A stretch of 64,000 bases of DNA from Pedobacter sp. MC2016-15 (GCF_026239695.1 NZ_JAPIVS010000002.1:558001-622000); one strand, 5' to 3'. Positions 33,541 through 42,920 are shown, counted from the first letter of the stretch. Made by a program: numbers and translations. Notes: generated by a model not told the origin, from the letters alone.

Positions 33541-34326
33541 TTATTCTCTTCCGGTATTCATTGCCAGCACACGTTTAGGTGCATGGTAACCATAGCGCGA
33601 AGGATTCTTCAGGATCTGTTTCATTGAAATGAGCTTATATACATAACCGCCTGTTTCACGGTTAAGCTTCATTTTGAAATAATTATCCTGGCTTTGCCTG
33701 TTGATCTGTTTTCTCATATGGTTATCACCTACATTGTAGGCTGCAGCCACTAAGGTCCAGCTATCGAAGATCCCATAAAGTTCTTTGATGTATTTGCAGG
33801 CAGCGATAGTAGATTTACGCAGGTTTTTGCGTTCATCGACTTCCGAATTCACTTTCAGTCCGTAACTTCTGGCAGTGCCAGGCATAAACTGCCAGAATCC
33901 GTTTGCTCCTTTTGGAGACATTCCGCCCTGGATACCCGATTCAACCAGCGGAACATATTTAAAATCGTCCGGGATACCGTAAGCTGCGAGGATGGGTTCG
34001 ATAATCGGGAACCATTCTGCTGCTAAATGATGTAAACGATTGGTTTGAAGATTGCTGAAATTATGTGCAGCAAGAACTCTCTTCATTTTTCGCTCTACTT
34101 TCCTGTCGCCGATGGGCAGGGATTCTTCTGCGAAATTTAACTGAGCCATCAGAGTTGCCGGCTCTTTTTTTATAGTAGGTATTGTGGGTATTAATGTGTT
34201 TTTAACAGTGGTATTGACTTCTTTTTTTTGACTTTTTGCTGCTTGGGGCATGTAGTAAGCAAACACTTTTGCCATAACCAGTAACCCTAAAATTACTGAA
34301 CATGTTATTATGTGTTTCTTTATCAT
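33541..34326 (-). CDS. lytic transglycosylase (SLT domain)
   Basis: A 261-residue exported enzyme that cleaves peptidoglycan glycan strands with 1,6-anhydro ends. From Met9 of the longest frame there is an N-terminal anchor (IITCSVILGLLVMAKVFAYY), a linker, then the SLT domain from about residue 95: FKYVPLVESGIQGGMSPKGANGFWQFMPGTARSYGL with the catalytic Glu in VESG, and AACKYIKELY...SWTLVAAAYNVG. This start is chosen because AGGAGG sits five bases before it, one of the few true Shine-Dalgarno sequences in the window. It has no LysM domains, unlike MltD. Confidence 0.92.
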   Translation of the reverse strand: MIKKHIITCSVILGLLVMAKVFAYYMPQAAKSQKKEVNTTVKNTLIPTIPTIKKEPATLMAQLNFAEESLPIGDRKVERKMKRVLAAHNFSNLQTNRLHHLAAEWFPIIEPILAAYGIPDDFKYVPLVESGIQGGMSPKGANGFWQFMPGTARSYGLKVNSEVDERKNLRKSTIAACKYIKELYGIFDSWTLVAAAYNVGDNHMRKQINRQSQDNYFKMKLNRETGGYVYKLISMKQILKNPSRYGYHAPKRVLAMNTGRE

Positions 34327-34545
34327 TTTCCTCCTTTTTTTGGTTAACAATTATAAAACGCCTGCAAACATACAATATATAAAGCTAATTATCAAGCTTT
34401 TACAGGATTTAGGGCCAAAAGTCCGGTTTAAACGCCTGTAGAGCACGATTTTAAATTTAACATTTGGATGGAAAATATAAGAGGTGGTTTGAGCTATTTT
34501 TATTAAATTTGCACCCCGCATTAAGTATGTGGTTAACAGCGTATC

Positions 34546-35934
34546 ATGATAAAAAATAACAACAGGAACAGTCGGGATGACAAGTCCAAACCGGGAAACC
34601 GAAGCACAACAGGTAGAAGCCAGAGTGGAACAGATAATTCTTACAAAGGTAAAAGCAAGTTTGAGGGTAAAGACGGGAACGATAAAGGAAAATCCGGAGC
34701 AGGGAAAGACAACTACAGACCGAGAGCTGCAAAAGATGGTGACGATTTCAAAAGCAGACCACCAAGAGATGGTGAGAGAAGCAGCTTTAAACCGAGAGGC
34801 GGAAGAGAGGGAGACAATAAAGACTTTAAAAGCAGGCCTCCGAGAGATGGAGAAAGAAGCAGCTTTAAACCAAGAGAAGGCAGAGATACTGAAGGCAGCT
34901 TCAGACCAAAAAGCCCGAGAAGCGCAGGAGGACCTTCCAGCTTCAAACCACGCGCATTCAAGGAAGGCAGTTCCAAAGAGATGCCAAGAAATGAAAGCCG
35001 CAGTTATGTAAAAAAAGACAATTTCAGTTCAGATGGCGAAAGACCATTCAGAACTTTCGATAAAAAATCCAGCACTTCAAGAAGTACAGACAGCAGGCCG
35101 TTCAGAAAAAGAGCAGATGGCAGCCCACTTTTATCAGGTGGAAAACCATTCTCCAAAGACCGTCCGGCAGCAGCGCCGGTAATGCGAAGCAGAAAAGAAA
35201 GCAATAGCGTGGATGACGGCAAAATCCGTTTGAACCGTTACATTGCTAACTCAGGTATCTGTTCACGCCGTAAAGCTGATGAGCTGATTGCTGCAGGTGT
35301 AGTTTCGGTAAACGGTGTTCCTGTTTCTGAACTGGGACATAAAGTTGACCCGTCGAAAGACGAAGTACGCTACAACGGAGAGTTGCTTAAACGCGAGAAG
35401 AGAGTATATGTATTGCTGAATAAACCTAAAGATTATATTACCACTACGGATGATCCTCAGGAGCGCCGTACAGTAATGTCACTGGTAGAAAAAGCAAGCA
35501 GAGAGCGTATATACCCTGTAGGTCGCTTAGACCGTAATACCACAGGATTATTATTGATGACCAATGATGGTGATCTGGCAGATAAACTGTCGCACCCTAA
35601 AAATGGTATCACTAAGATTTACCATGTTGAGCTGAGCAAAAGCTTGAGCCAGGGCGACCTCAACAAGATTCAGTTTGGACTGGAGCTTGAGGATGGTATC
35701 ATCAAACCAGATTCTGTTTCTTATGTTGCAGGTGGTTCAAAACGCGAAGTTGGTATTCAGATCCACAGCGGTAAAAACAGGATCGTCCGCAGAATATTTG
35801 AACATTTAGGCTACGAAGTTGTGAAACTGGACCGTGTAGTTTATGGTAACCTGACTAAAAAAGATCTTCCTCGCGGAAGATGGCGCTATTTAGAGGAGCA
35901 TGAACTGATCCAGATCAAACATTTGATCCAATAA
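34546..35934 (+). CDS. RsuA/RluB-family rRNA pseudouridine synthase with repetitive basic N-terminal tail
   Basis: A 462-residue protein. Residues 225-462 form the enzyme: S4 RNA-binding domain (IRLNRYIANSGICSRRKADELIAAGVVSVNG) and pseudouridine synthase core with catalytic Asp in GRLDRNTTGLLLMTNDG, then KIYHVEL and GKNRIVRRIFEHLGY. This is the RluB type that modifies 23S rRNA. Residues 1-220 are a disordered Lys/Arg/Ser/Gly-rich tail. A unit (about 26 residues, beginning F-K-S-R-P-P-R-D-G-E-R) occurs twice in a row near residues 66-118. Such tails are common in Bacteroidota relatives and may bind RNA. A TAAATTTG box (34504-34511) lies 35 bases upstream. Confidence 0.92.
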   Translation: MIKNNNRNSRDDKSKPGNRSTTGRSQSGTDNSYKGKSKFEGKDGNDKGKSGAGKDNYRPRAAKDGDDFKSRPPRDGERSSFKPRGGREGDNKDFKSRPPRDGERSSFKPREGRDTEGSFRPKSPRSAGGPSSFKPRAFKEGSSKEMPRNESRSYVKKDNFSSDGERPFRTFDKKSSTSRSTDSRPFRKRADGSPLLSGGKPFSKDRPAAAPVMRSRKESNSVDDGKIRLNRYIANSGICSRRKADELIAAGVVSVNGVPVSELGHKVDPSKDEVRYNGELLKREKRVYVLLNKPKDYITTTDDPQERRTVMSLVEKASRERIYPVGRLDRNTTGLLLMTNDGDLADKLSHPKNGITKIYHVELSKSLSQGDLNKIQFGLELEDGIIKPDSVSYVAGGSKREVGIQIHSGKNRIVRRIFEHLGYEVVKLDRVVYGNLTKKDLPRGRWRYLEEHELIQIKHLIQ

Positions 35935-35963
35935 ATATCACCCCTAAGCGTTATTTTGTTAGA

Positions 35964-37079
35964 ATGAGAAAATTACTTTATCTGTTAGCCGTGGTTACAT
36001 CTTCCTTTACTGCAGAAGCACAACAAGCCGACTATCGTCTGGTGATCGGAACTTATACAGCTCCGGGCAAAAGCGAGGGGATTTATGTATATGATTTCAA
36101 TACTGCTACTGCCGACCTTAATCAGGTAAGCGTACAGAAGAATGTGATCAATCCCAGTTTCCTTGCACTGACAGCAGATAAAAAATTTATCTATGCCGTG
36201 AATGAAGATGCAGACAAGAGCACAGTGAGTGCTTTTAGTTTTGATGCAGCCACAGGTAAATTAGGTTTTCTCAACAAACAAAACTCGGAGGGTGCCGATC
36301 CCTGCTACCTCATTGCTGACGACAAGCATGTGATTACCGCCAATTACAGCGGTGGCAGCATTGCAGTGTTTGAAAGAGATCGTAGCGGTGCTTTAACGCC
36401 TGCAAAACAGGTAATACAGCATACAGGATCGAGTATAGATAAATCAAGGCAGGAAAGCGCACACGTTCATATGGTGCGCTTTACTCCTGACCGTAAATAT
36501 ATCGTATGTAACGACCTGGGTGAAGATAAAGTAAGCCTCTATGCTTATGATAAAGATGCTGAAGAAAATGTGCTAACCCTTAAAGACAGTATCAGCGTTA
36601 AACCCGGTAGCGGCCCAAGACACATCGTTTTTGGCAAGAGTGGCAAATATGCCTACCTGATACAGGAAATGCATGGTGATATCACCGCCTTCAGTTATAA
36701 TGAAGGTACACTCAATAAGATTCAGGAAACCAGTATGGTCGACAAAAATTTTAAGGGAGAAAACGGCGGCTCAGATATCCAGATTTCGGCAGATGGCAAG
36801 TTCTTGTATGCTGCAAACAGAGGTACAGCAAACACCATCACTACTTTTGCCATCGGCAAAGACGGCAAGCTCACCAAAAAAGGCCAGGTAAATACCAATG
36901 GTAAAAACCCAAGAGCTTTTACCATTGATCCCAGCGGAAACTGGCTGCTGGTTGGTCACCAGAATACCAATGATATCGTAATTTTTAAGCGTAATCAAAT
37001 TACCGGTGAAATTAAAGACACCGGTAAAAAGATTGAGATAGGTGCTCCCGTTTGTTTTATTTTTGTACCTAAGAAATAA
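35964..37079 (+). CDS. lactonase-family beta-propeller protein (exported)
   Basis: A 371-residue protein with signal peptide (KLLYLLAVVTSSFTAEA) and the seven-bladed propeller of the 6-phosphogluconolactonase/YbhE family: YRLVIGTYTAPGKSEGIYVYDF, NPSFLALTADKKFIYAVNE, GADPCYLIADDKHVITANYSGGSIAVF, HVHMVRFTPDRKYIVCNDLGEDKVSLY, GSGPRHIVF, and NPRAFTIDPSGNWLLVGHQNTNDI. Export argues against a role in the cytosolic pentose phosphate pathway, so a periplasmic lactone or sugar-acid substrate is more likely. It follows the pseudouridine synthase gene by 29 bases and converges with bshA, five bases away. Confidence 0.9.
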   Translation: MRKLLYLLAVVTSSFTAEAQQADYRLVIGTYTAPGKSEGIYVYDFNTATADLNQVSVQKNVINPSFLALTADKKFIYAVNEDADKSTVSAFSFDAATGKLGFLNKQNSEGADPCYLIADDKHVITANYSGGSIAVFERDRSGALTPAKQVIQHTGSSIDKSRQESAHVHMVRFTPDRKYIVCNDLGEDKVSLYAYDKDAEENVLTLKDSISVKPGSGPRHIVFGKSGKYAYLIQEMHGDITAFSYNEGTLNKIQETSMVDKNFKGENGGSDIQISADGKFLYAANRGTANTITTFAIGKDGKLTKKGQVNTNGKNPRAFTIDPSGNWLLVGHQNTNDIVIFKRNQITGEIKDTGKKIEIGAPVCFIFVPKK

Positions 37080-37084
37080 AGTTT

Positions 37085-38242
37085 TTATACACCCTGCGTC
37101 AACATGACCTGTGCAGCGCTTTTATCAATAATCTTATTGTACATCTCTATATAAGATGGCAGGATCTTCTTCAGATCAAAGTCTTTTGCACGGGTAAATG
37201 CATTTTCTTTAAAGCGGTTAAGCACTTCATCATCCTTAAGGATTGACACTGCCTTAGCGGCCATATCTTCTACATCACCTACATTACTCATATAACCACA
37301 GAAACCGTCTACATTGAGTTCCGGCAATCCACCGGCATTTGAGGTGATAATCGGCACCTTGCAGGCCATCGCTTCCAATGCTGCCAATCCAAAGCTTTCC
37401 GTTTCAGAAGGCATCAGGAATAAGTCAGACACCGAGAGAATTTCTTCAATAGCATCCTGTTTACCCAAAAAGCGCACCTGATCGCAGATACCGAGGTCAC
37501 GGCATAACTGCTCATTATTTGCGCGGTCCGGACCATCTCCAACCATCAGTAACCTCGAAGGGATCTGATCATGGATCAGTTTGAACATCCTGATCACATC
37601 AGCTGTTCTCTTCACCTTGCGGAAGTTAGAAGTATGGATTAAGATCCTTTCATTATTTGGCGCAATAGCCTTTTTAAAGTGATCTTTTGGCTTCAGGCTA
37701 AACCTGGAGAAGTCAATGAAGTTGGGGATAACCTCAATCTCATTGGTGATATCAAAATGCTTTTTCGTGTCTTCTTTAAGATCTGCTGACACTGTAGTTA
37801 CCCCGTCTGATTTATTGATGGAGAACGTTACTACAGGTTTGTATGTTGGATCTTTACCTACGAGCGTTATGTCAGTACCATGCAAGGTAGTAACAAATGG
37901 AATATGGATGCCATAGGTCTCCAGGATCTGTTTTGCCATAAAAGCTGCAGAAGCATGTGGAATGGCATAGTGAACATGGAGAATATCCAGTTTTTCAAAG
38001 CGTACGACATCTACCAGTTTACTGGCCAGGGCAGACTCATAGGGAGCGTAGTCAAAGAGAGGATAATCTCTTACAGAAACTTCGTGGTAGTACAAATTGG
38101 CAGAGAAAAAATCTAACCTGGCAGGTTGGCTGTAGGTAATAAAATGTACCTGGTGCCCTTCATCGGCCAGCGCCTTTCCCAGTTCTGTAGCCACAACACC
38201 GCTACCGCCAAATGTGGGATAGCAAACAATACCTATCTTCAT
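37085..38242 (-). CDS. bshA: N-acetyl-alpha-D-glucosaminyl L-malate synthase BshA
   Basis: First enzyme of bacillithiol synthesis: joins UDP-GlcNAc and L-malate. The 385-residue GT4 glycosyltransferase has the BshA N-terminus KIGIVCYPTFGGSGVVATELG, the HVHYAIPHASAAFMAKQIL segment and LHGTDITLVGKDP. The GT4 C-terminal motif SETESFGLAALEAMACKVPIITSNAGGLPE includes the two catalytic/donor Glu. The length is typical. The other bacillithiol-linked genes in this window (ytxJ and ypdA) are 15 and 26 kb away. Confidence 0.95.
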   Translation of the reverse strand: MKIGIVCYPTFGGSGVVATELGKALADEGHQVHFITYSQPARLDFFSANLYYHEVSVRDYPLFDYAPYESALASKLVDVVRFEKLDILHVHYAIPHASAAFMAKQILETYGIHIPFVTTLHGTDITLVGKDPTYKPVVTFSINKSDGVTTVSADLKEDTKKHFDITNEIEVIPNFIDFSRFSLKPKDHFKKAIAPNNERILIHTSNFRKVKRTADVIRMFKLIHDQIPSRLLMVGDGPDRANNEQLCRDLGICDQVRFLGKQDAIEEILSVSDLFLMPSETESFGLAALEAMACKVPIITSNAGGLPELNVDGFCGYMSNVGDVEDMAAKAVSILKDDEVLNRFKENAFTRAKDFDLKKILPSYIEMYNKIIDKSAAQVMLTQGV

Positions 38243-38383
38243 GAGAGATTATTCTTAATAATGGTTATAATGATTGCATAAGTGTATTACACATTCACAA
38301 GTCTTTTGTTTTGCGATTGCAAATTACAGTACTAAACCTGAGCTTTATGTTAAACAATTGCAATTATTTCGTACGTAACGAGA

Positions 38384-38866
38384 TTATTGTCCCATTTCCG
38401 ATTGAATCACCAGATACATCTCATTAGGTCGCTGTGTGCCAATGTAATACATCAGACCATCTCGGTCTGTCAAAACTATCGCATCCTTACCTGAAGAATA
38501 AAAACGGATGCTGCCCTTACGGTGTAAATTATATACAGGGTTGTTAAATAAATAGTTGCTGTAGGTATCTTTTCTCACACTTACAATGCTGTTAAGGTCG
38601 ATCTTCACCTTCTTGGCCGTCCACAATCCATCGAGAACGATGCTCTTATTGTGGATGATAATCTTGTACTGTATCATAAACAGCAGGATAATAGAGATTC
38701 CAATGATCCCAAAACCGACCACCAGAAAGAGATCCTGTGTATTATCGCGGTCTCTTTCATATACATATGCACCAAAACAGAAGGCTGCCATTAATAAACG
38801 GATACAGATCCTAATATAATCGCGGCCAATGTATTGTTTTTCAAGAAAAGCGTACTTGTTGCTCAT
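38384..38866 (-). CDS. small membrane protein of unknown function
   Basis: A 160-residue protein with two hydrophobic segments (about 19-37 and 44-66) and a C-terminal soluble beta-rich half (YKIIIHNKSIVLDGLWTAKKVKIDLNSIVSVRKD..., IVLTDRDGLMYYIGTQRPNEMYLVI), the layout of bPH-like membrane proteins. Its ATG abuts the tilS stop directly (TAAATG), so the two are cotranscribed and likely coupled. There is no known function for it; the operon link with tilS may be incidental. Confidence 0.7.
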   Translation of the reverse strand: MSNKYAFLEKQYIGRDYIRICIRLLMAAFCFGAYVYERDRDNTQDLFLVVGFGIIGISIILLFMIQYKIIIHNKSIVLDGLWTAKKVKIDLNSIVSVRKDTYSNYLFNNPVYNLHRKGSIRFYSSGKDAIVLTDRDGLMYYIGTQRPNEMYLVIQSEMGQ

Positions 38867-40201
38867 TTATTTAAATTTCTGTTCGAATATAACGACTTTT
38901 TTTGTGGTTGCCCTCACTTTATATCGGTTGTCCTGTCGTAAACCTGTCACCCAGATGATTTCCCCATTGCCATTCACAAGGATCGGGATGTTCTCTTTTT
39001 CGGGCAGGGGCACCTTCAGATCAATAAAGAAATCACTGAGGTTTTTAAAGTTTTTCATTCCCAGCGGCATAAAGCGGTCGCCCTCCTGCCAGTTTCTAAC
39101 GATCAGCGGGAAAATCACTTTGTCGAGATCTACATAAGCCTGATTTTTATTTTTTCCGAAGCCCGGTTCCTCTGTATAAGTAATTTCAATCAGCTGTCTT
39201 CCAAGGTCAACTGTTTTGTCTGCCCGGTGAATTGTATGGTGCTCATGTACCTCTGCCAGTGCTGTGATGATCAGCAAATTCCTGTCTATCGTGATGCGGT
39301 ATGTGCTGCTGTAAAAGGAAGTGCCACTTTGTTTGTCCAGTGAAGCTATGAGCTCTTCAGCAACCATTTCAGTAAATCCGTAAGGCTTCAGAAGTTCATA
39401 TACCAGCAACCTTTGCGGATGCAGCGCTTTGATCTTATCAATATTTAGATAAACCCCATTTACCCTTTCTTCACAGATTTCCTCCCTGAGTTGCGATACC
39501 CGCTGTTGCAGGATGATCTCCGTATCGGAGAAGCGTTGAATATTATGTGCAAAAGTCTCCTCCAGATTGGGATTGATCTCTTTAAGCTTTGGAATCACCT
39601 CCAGCCTGAGTTTATTTCTTGCATAGTTGGCACTGAGGTTAGAGCTGTCCTCAACATATTCTATCGCATTTGAACTGATCAGTCTGTCAATATCTTTCCG
39701 GGAGAGAAAGAGTAAAGGCCTGATCAGGAAATCCCGCTTAGGGAGAATACCATGCAGACCTGCAATCCCGGTACCCCTTACCAGGTTGAGTAAAACCGTT
39801 TCTATGGCATCATCCTGATGTTGCGCAATAGCGATAAAATCGAAGTTTTCTGCTGTCCGCACTTCTTCAAACCAGCGGTAACGCAATTCGCGGGCTGCCA
39901 TCTGGGTAGATATTTTATGTGTTGCCGCATAAGTTTTTGTCTCGAAATGCGTTACATACAGAGGGATATCCATTTTAGCGGCAAGAGTACGGACAAAATG
40001 CTCATCCCTTTGAGACTCCCCGGCCCTTAATCCAAAATTACAGTGTGCAATACCAAAATTAAACCCTGCCTCTTTAAAAAAATGAACCATCAGGACAGAG
40101 TCTTTTCCTCCGCTTACAGCAAGTAATATTTTATGGTGACGACCAAAAAGGTCATTTTGACGTATGTATTCAGCGAAAGTTTGCAGAGGCAACATCTTCA
40201 A
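38867..40201 (-). CDS. tilS: tRNA(Ile)-lysidine synthase TilS
   Basis: Converts C34 of the CAU tRNA-Ile to lysidine, essential for AUA decoding. The 444-residue protein has the PP-loop SGGKDSVLMVHFF (about 30-42), NFGLRAGESQRDE, AIAQHQDDAIETVLLNLVRGTGIAGLHGI and RPLLFLSRKDI, then the TilS substrate-binding and C-terminal domains (RNWQEGDRFMPLGMKNFKNLSDFFIDLKVP). The length is standard. It is divergent from the OstA-like gene with about 100 bases between the two starts. Confidence 0.95.
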   Translation of the reverse strand: MKMLPLQTFAEYIRQNDLFGRHHKILLAVSGGKDSVLMVHFFKEAGFNFGIAHCNFGLRAGESQRDEHFVRTLAAKMDIPLYVTHFETKTYAATHKISTQMAARELRYRWFEEVRTAENFDFIAIAQHQDDAIETVLLNLVRGTGIAGLHGILPKRDFLIRPLLFLSRKDIDRLISSNAIEYVEDSSNLSANYARNKLRLEVIPKLKEINPNLEETFAHNIQRFSDTEIILQQRVSQLREEICEERVNGVYLNIDKIKALHPQRLLVYELLKPYGFTEMVAEELIASLDKQSGTSFYSSTYRITIDRNLLIITALAEVHEHHTIHRADKTVDLGRQLIEITYTEEPGFGKNKNQAYVDLDKVIFPLIVRNWQEGDRFMPLGMKNFKNLSDFFIDLKVPLPEKENIPILVNGNGEIIWVTGLRQDNRYKVRATTKKVVIFEQKFK

Positions 40202-40252
40202 AACTACAGAAAAAACAAGAATTAACTATATGAATATTGCTGAGCAAAAAAC

Positions 40253-40260
40253 TAACTTTG
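40253..40260 (+). promoter_or_regulatory. -7 box before the OstA-like gene
   Basis: TAACTTTG lies four bases before a GTG (40265) and 43 bases before the ATG at 40304. A transcript starting about six bases after the box would leave the GTG without a leader, which favours the ATG at 40304 as the true start. A properly spaced TTG is not seen. Confidence 0.5.
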
Positions 40261-40303
40261 TAAAGTGCAAAAAAACCACGCTTTTAACATTCATGGCGCT
40301 TTC

Positions 40304-42370
40304 ATGAATTTACTTCATACCACATCCGGGAAAATGCTAGCAGGATTTTTCCTGTTTTTTCTGCTGCCCCTGTGCCTTTCTGCACAGCAGAAAACCAAGA
40401 TCATTCTGCAAAGTTCAGAGCGAAGCAGGATCATTACCAAAACCGATATCACCTATTTAAGAAAACCTGTTTTTAAACAGGATAATGCCATTCTAACCTG
40501 CGATAGTGCTGTTTTTTATACTGCAAAAAATTACTTTGAAGCCTATAACAATGTACATATCAACCAGGCTGATACGATCAATATTTATTCGGATTTCCTC
40601 ACTTACGACGGAAATGCCAAACTTGCGCATTTAACCAGCAATGTAAGGCTGGTGGATAAAAGTTCTGTACTGACAACCAATGTGCTCGACTACAGTATGG
40701 GACCCAAAGTTGGAACATATGTGGATGGCGGAAAAATCGTGAATAAAGATGCTACCATCACCAGTAAAAACGGCTATTATTTTGCCAATACCAGGGATGC
40801 TTATTTCAGATACAACGTATTGGTAGTTACTGAGCAGAGTACTATCAAATCTGATACGCTGAGATACAATACCTTTTCTAACTGGGCGTACTTCTATGGC
40901 CCTACCAATATCAAAGAAAAGGATGGCAACCTCTACACAGAAAATGGGGCCTACAATACCAAAACCAGGTATGCTTATTTTGGAAAGAAAAACCTTTACA
41001 CCTCTGGCAGCAGATCTATGAAGGGTGATAGTTTGTACTATGATGGTCTGGCAGGTTATGGCAGGGCAGTGCGGAATATCACATTTAGGGATACCGTAGA
41101 TAAGATGCTCATGCGCGGTCAGCTTGGATATTATTATAAGGCAGACCAGCGAACGGTGGTCACCAAAAATGCATATGCCGGAATGGGTACCAACGACTCA
41201 GTGATGGTGAATAATGTAAAACAGCCTGATAGTTTGTGGCTGGGTGCCGACACGCTGGAAACGCAGATGGTGCTCCAGAAATCATTGAAACTCATCAAAG
41301 GGCCGATGATTAAAAAGGATAACGAGCTTGGTGAGGAAGATCGCGAAAGCAAAATGAACGGCGTAAGCAAGAAAGCACCTGCGCCGGATAAAAATAAGAA
41401 AAATCCACCCGCAGCAATCAAACCGCCTGAAAGTAAGAAAGACAGCTTAAAAACAGACAGCTTGCAGAAGACAAAGGTCTTAGCGTTAAAAAAAGACTCG
41501 CTCAAGACAGACACGCTAAAGCTACCCCCGGGGATGAAAAAGGTAGATTCAATTCCGAAAGCTAAAATGCAGCTTGGGGTCAAAAAGCCCGTAGCAAAAG
41601 ATAGCCTCCCTGTAAACCCGCTGGACACGATACGTACCCGGAGTATCAAAGCATACAGGCATGTAAATGTGTTTAAATCTAACATGCAGGCCAAGGCCGA
41701 TTCACTTTTTTATACGAGTGCAGATTCTACCCTGCGCTGGTACAGGGATCCGATTATATGGTCACAAGGCTCACAGCAAACTGGTGACACCATTTATCTG
41801 CAGCTGAGAAATAAAAAAATCAACTCTGTGCAGGTGATCCAAAAGGCTTTTGCCGTAAATGTAGACCCTATTGATACTACCAAATTCAATCAGATCAAAG
41901 GCAAGATGATCACCGGATTTTTTACTGATGGAAAGCTGAGCAGCATGTATGTGGATGGAAACGCAGAAAGTGTTTATTTCACAAAAACCGATGACGGGAA
42001 GAAATATGATAAGATGAACCAAACTGTGAGCAGCAGGATCAAGATCGTCTTCAGGAACAGTGAAATCGGTGATGTCGTACCTATAAAAAATGTGGAAGGA
42101 GCCACCACTCCTGTAGCAGATATCAAACAGGAGGTCATTCTGACTGGTTTTATATGGAAACCAGAGTTAAGGCCACGATCCAAAAAAGACGTGACCAACC
42201 CGAGGCTGGCACCGAAGCCTAAAAAGCCGGTTCCTGCAAAGGCAGCACCAAAGGGCTTAAAGGCAATTATACCCACAAAAGTAATTGATTCGGCTACGAA
42301 AGCTATGCCTAAGATTATTAAGAAAGCAGACTCTTTGTCTAAACAGCTTCTTCCTTTAAAAAAGCAATAA
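40304..42370 (+). CDS. OstA/LptA-like exported protein with disordered insert
   Basis: A 688-residue protein from Met14 of the longest frame; this start leaves a good signal peptide (KMLAGFFLFFLLPLCLSAQQ). Residues 30-300 consist of repeated short beta strands with OstA/LptA-type spacing (AILTCDSAVFYTAKNYFEAYNNVHINQADTINIYSDFLTYDGN), as in lipopolysaccharide transport proteins. A second set spans about 455-620. Between them (about 345-450) lies a low-complexity Lys/Asp/Ser/Pro insert with repeated K-K-D-S-L-K-T-D units; a Pro/Lys tail follows. It probably works in LPS transport or assembly in the periplasm. It overlaps the convergent ITPase gene by 32 bases. Confidence 0.82.
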   Translation: MNLLHTTSGKMLAGFFLFFLLPLCLSAQQKTKIILQSSERSRIITKTDITYLRKPVFKQDNAILTCDSAVFYTAKNYFEAYNNVHINQADTINIYSDFLTYDGNAKLAHLTSNVRLVDKSSVLTTNVLDYSMGPKVGTYVDGGKIVNKDATITSKNGYYFANTRDAYFRYNVLVVTEQSTIKSDTLRYNTFSNWAYFYGPTNIKEKDGNLYTENGAYNTKTRYAYFGKKNLYTSGSRSMKGDSLYYDGLAGYGRAVRNITFRDTVDKMLMRGQLGYYYKADQRTVVTKNAYAGMGTNDSVMVNNVKQPDSLWLGADTLETQMVLQKSLKLIKGPMIKKDNELGEEDRESKMNGVSKKAPAPDKNKKNPPAAIKPPESKKDSLKTDSLQKTKVLALKKDSLKTDTLKLPPGMKKVDSIPKAKMQLGVKKPVAKDSLPVNPLDTIRTRSIKAYRHVNVFKSNMQAKADSLFYTSADSTLRWYRDPIIWSQGSQQTGDTIYLQLRNKKINSVQVIQKAFAVNVDPIDTTKFNQIKGKMITGFFTDGKLSSMYVDGNAESVYFTKTDDGKKYDKMNQTVSSRIKIVFRNSEIGDVVPIKNVEGATTPVADIKQEVILTGFIWKPELRPRSKKDVTNPRLAPKPKKPVPAKAAPKGLKAIIPTKVIDSATKAMPKIIKKADSLSKQLLPLKKQ

Positions 42371-42920
42371 GCTTACGCATGGCAATAGCGCGGTGACTGA
42401 TCTGGTTCTTCTCGGCCATATCCATTTCCGCAAAAGTGCAGTCATATCCATCCGGTTGGAAAATAGGATCATATCCAAATCCATTACCGCCGGTTGGCTT
42501 TTCTCTGATCGTACCTGCTATGGTGCCCTCAAAAAGAAATTTCTCACCGTCCCTGATCAGTGAAACTACTGTTTTGAAACGGGCTTTCCTGTTTTGCACA
42601 CCTTCCAGCTTTTGCAGTACAAGGTTTAGGTTTGCTTCATCACTCCTCCCTCCGGCATAACGTGCCGAGTAAATGCCGGGTTCATTATTCAGCGCCTCAA
42701 CTTCCAGTCCGCTGTCATCAGCAAAACAGTCGAGCTTAAAGTTTTCAGCAACGAAGCTACTCTTCAGCTCTGCGTTCCCGGCAAAACTATCAGCGGTTTC
42801 AGGTATATCGGTAGTACAACCGATGTCTGTTAGATTAAGCACTTCATACTGACCTGCAAGCAGGGTTCTTACTTCATTGGTTTTATGCTGGTTGTTGGTG
42901 GCAAATACGAGTTGTCTCAT
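42339..42920 (-). CDS. rdgB: non-canonical purine NTP pyrophosphatase (RdgB/HAM1 family)
   Basis: Hydrolyses dITP, XTP and related nucleotides to monophosphates. The 193-residue protein has LVFATNNQHKTNEV (about 4-17), DDSGLEVEALNNEPGIYSARYAGG (about 67-90), PTGGNGFGYDPIF (about 142-154) and KNQISHRAIAMRKL near the end, all family signatures. Its stop lies 32 bases inside the 3' end of the OstA-like gene. Its ATG directly follows the stop of the upstream 175-residue gene (TAGATG). Confidence 0.95.
   Translation of the reverse strand: MRQLVFATNNQHKTNEVRTLLAGQYEVLNLTDIGCTTDIPETADSFAGNAELKSSFVAENFKLDCFADDSGLEVEALNNEPGIYSARYAGGRSDEANLNLVLQKLEGVQNRKARFKTVVSLIRDGEKFLFEGTIAGTIREKPTGGNGFGYDPIFQPDGYDCTFAEMDMAEKNQISHRAIAMRKLIAFLKEEAV

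Noticed and set aside
34577..35011. 144-codon plus-strand frame inside the basic tail of the pseudouridine synthase
   Set aside because: It is an alternative frame of the same repetitive, low-complexity DNA; the product is a compositional shadow rich in Glu/Ala/Arg without a fold.
41134..41694. 186-codon minus-strand frame opposite the OstA-like gene
   Set aside because: It mirrors the charged repeat insert of the true gene (Lys/Asp codons read backwards as Phe/Leu/Ser), with no start signal or homology pattern.
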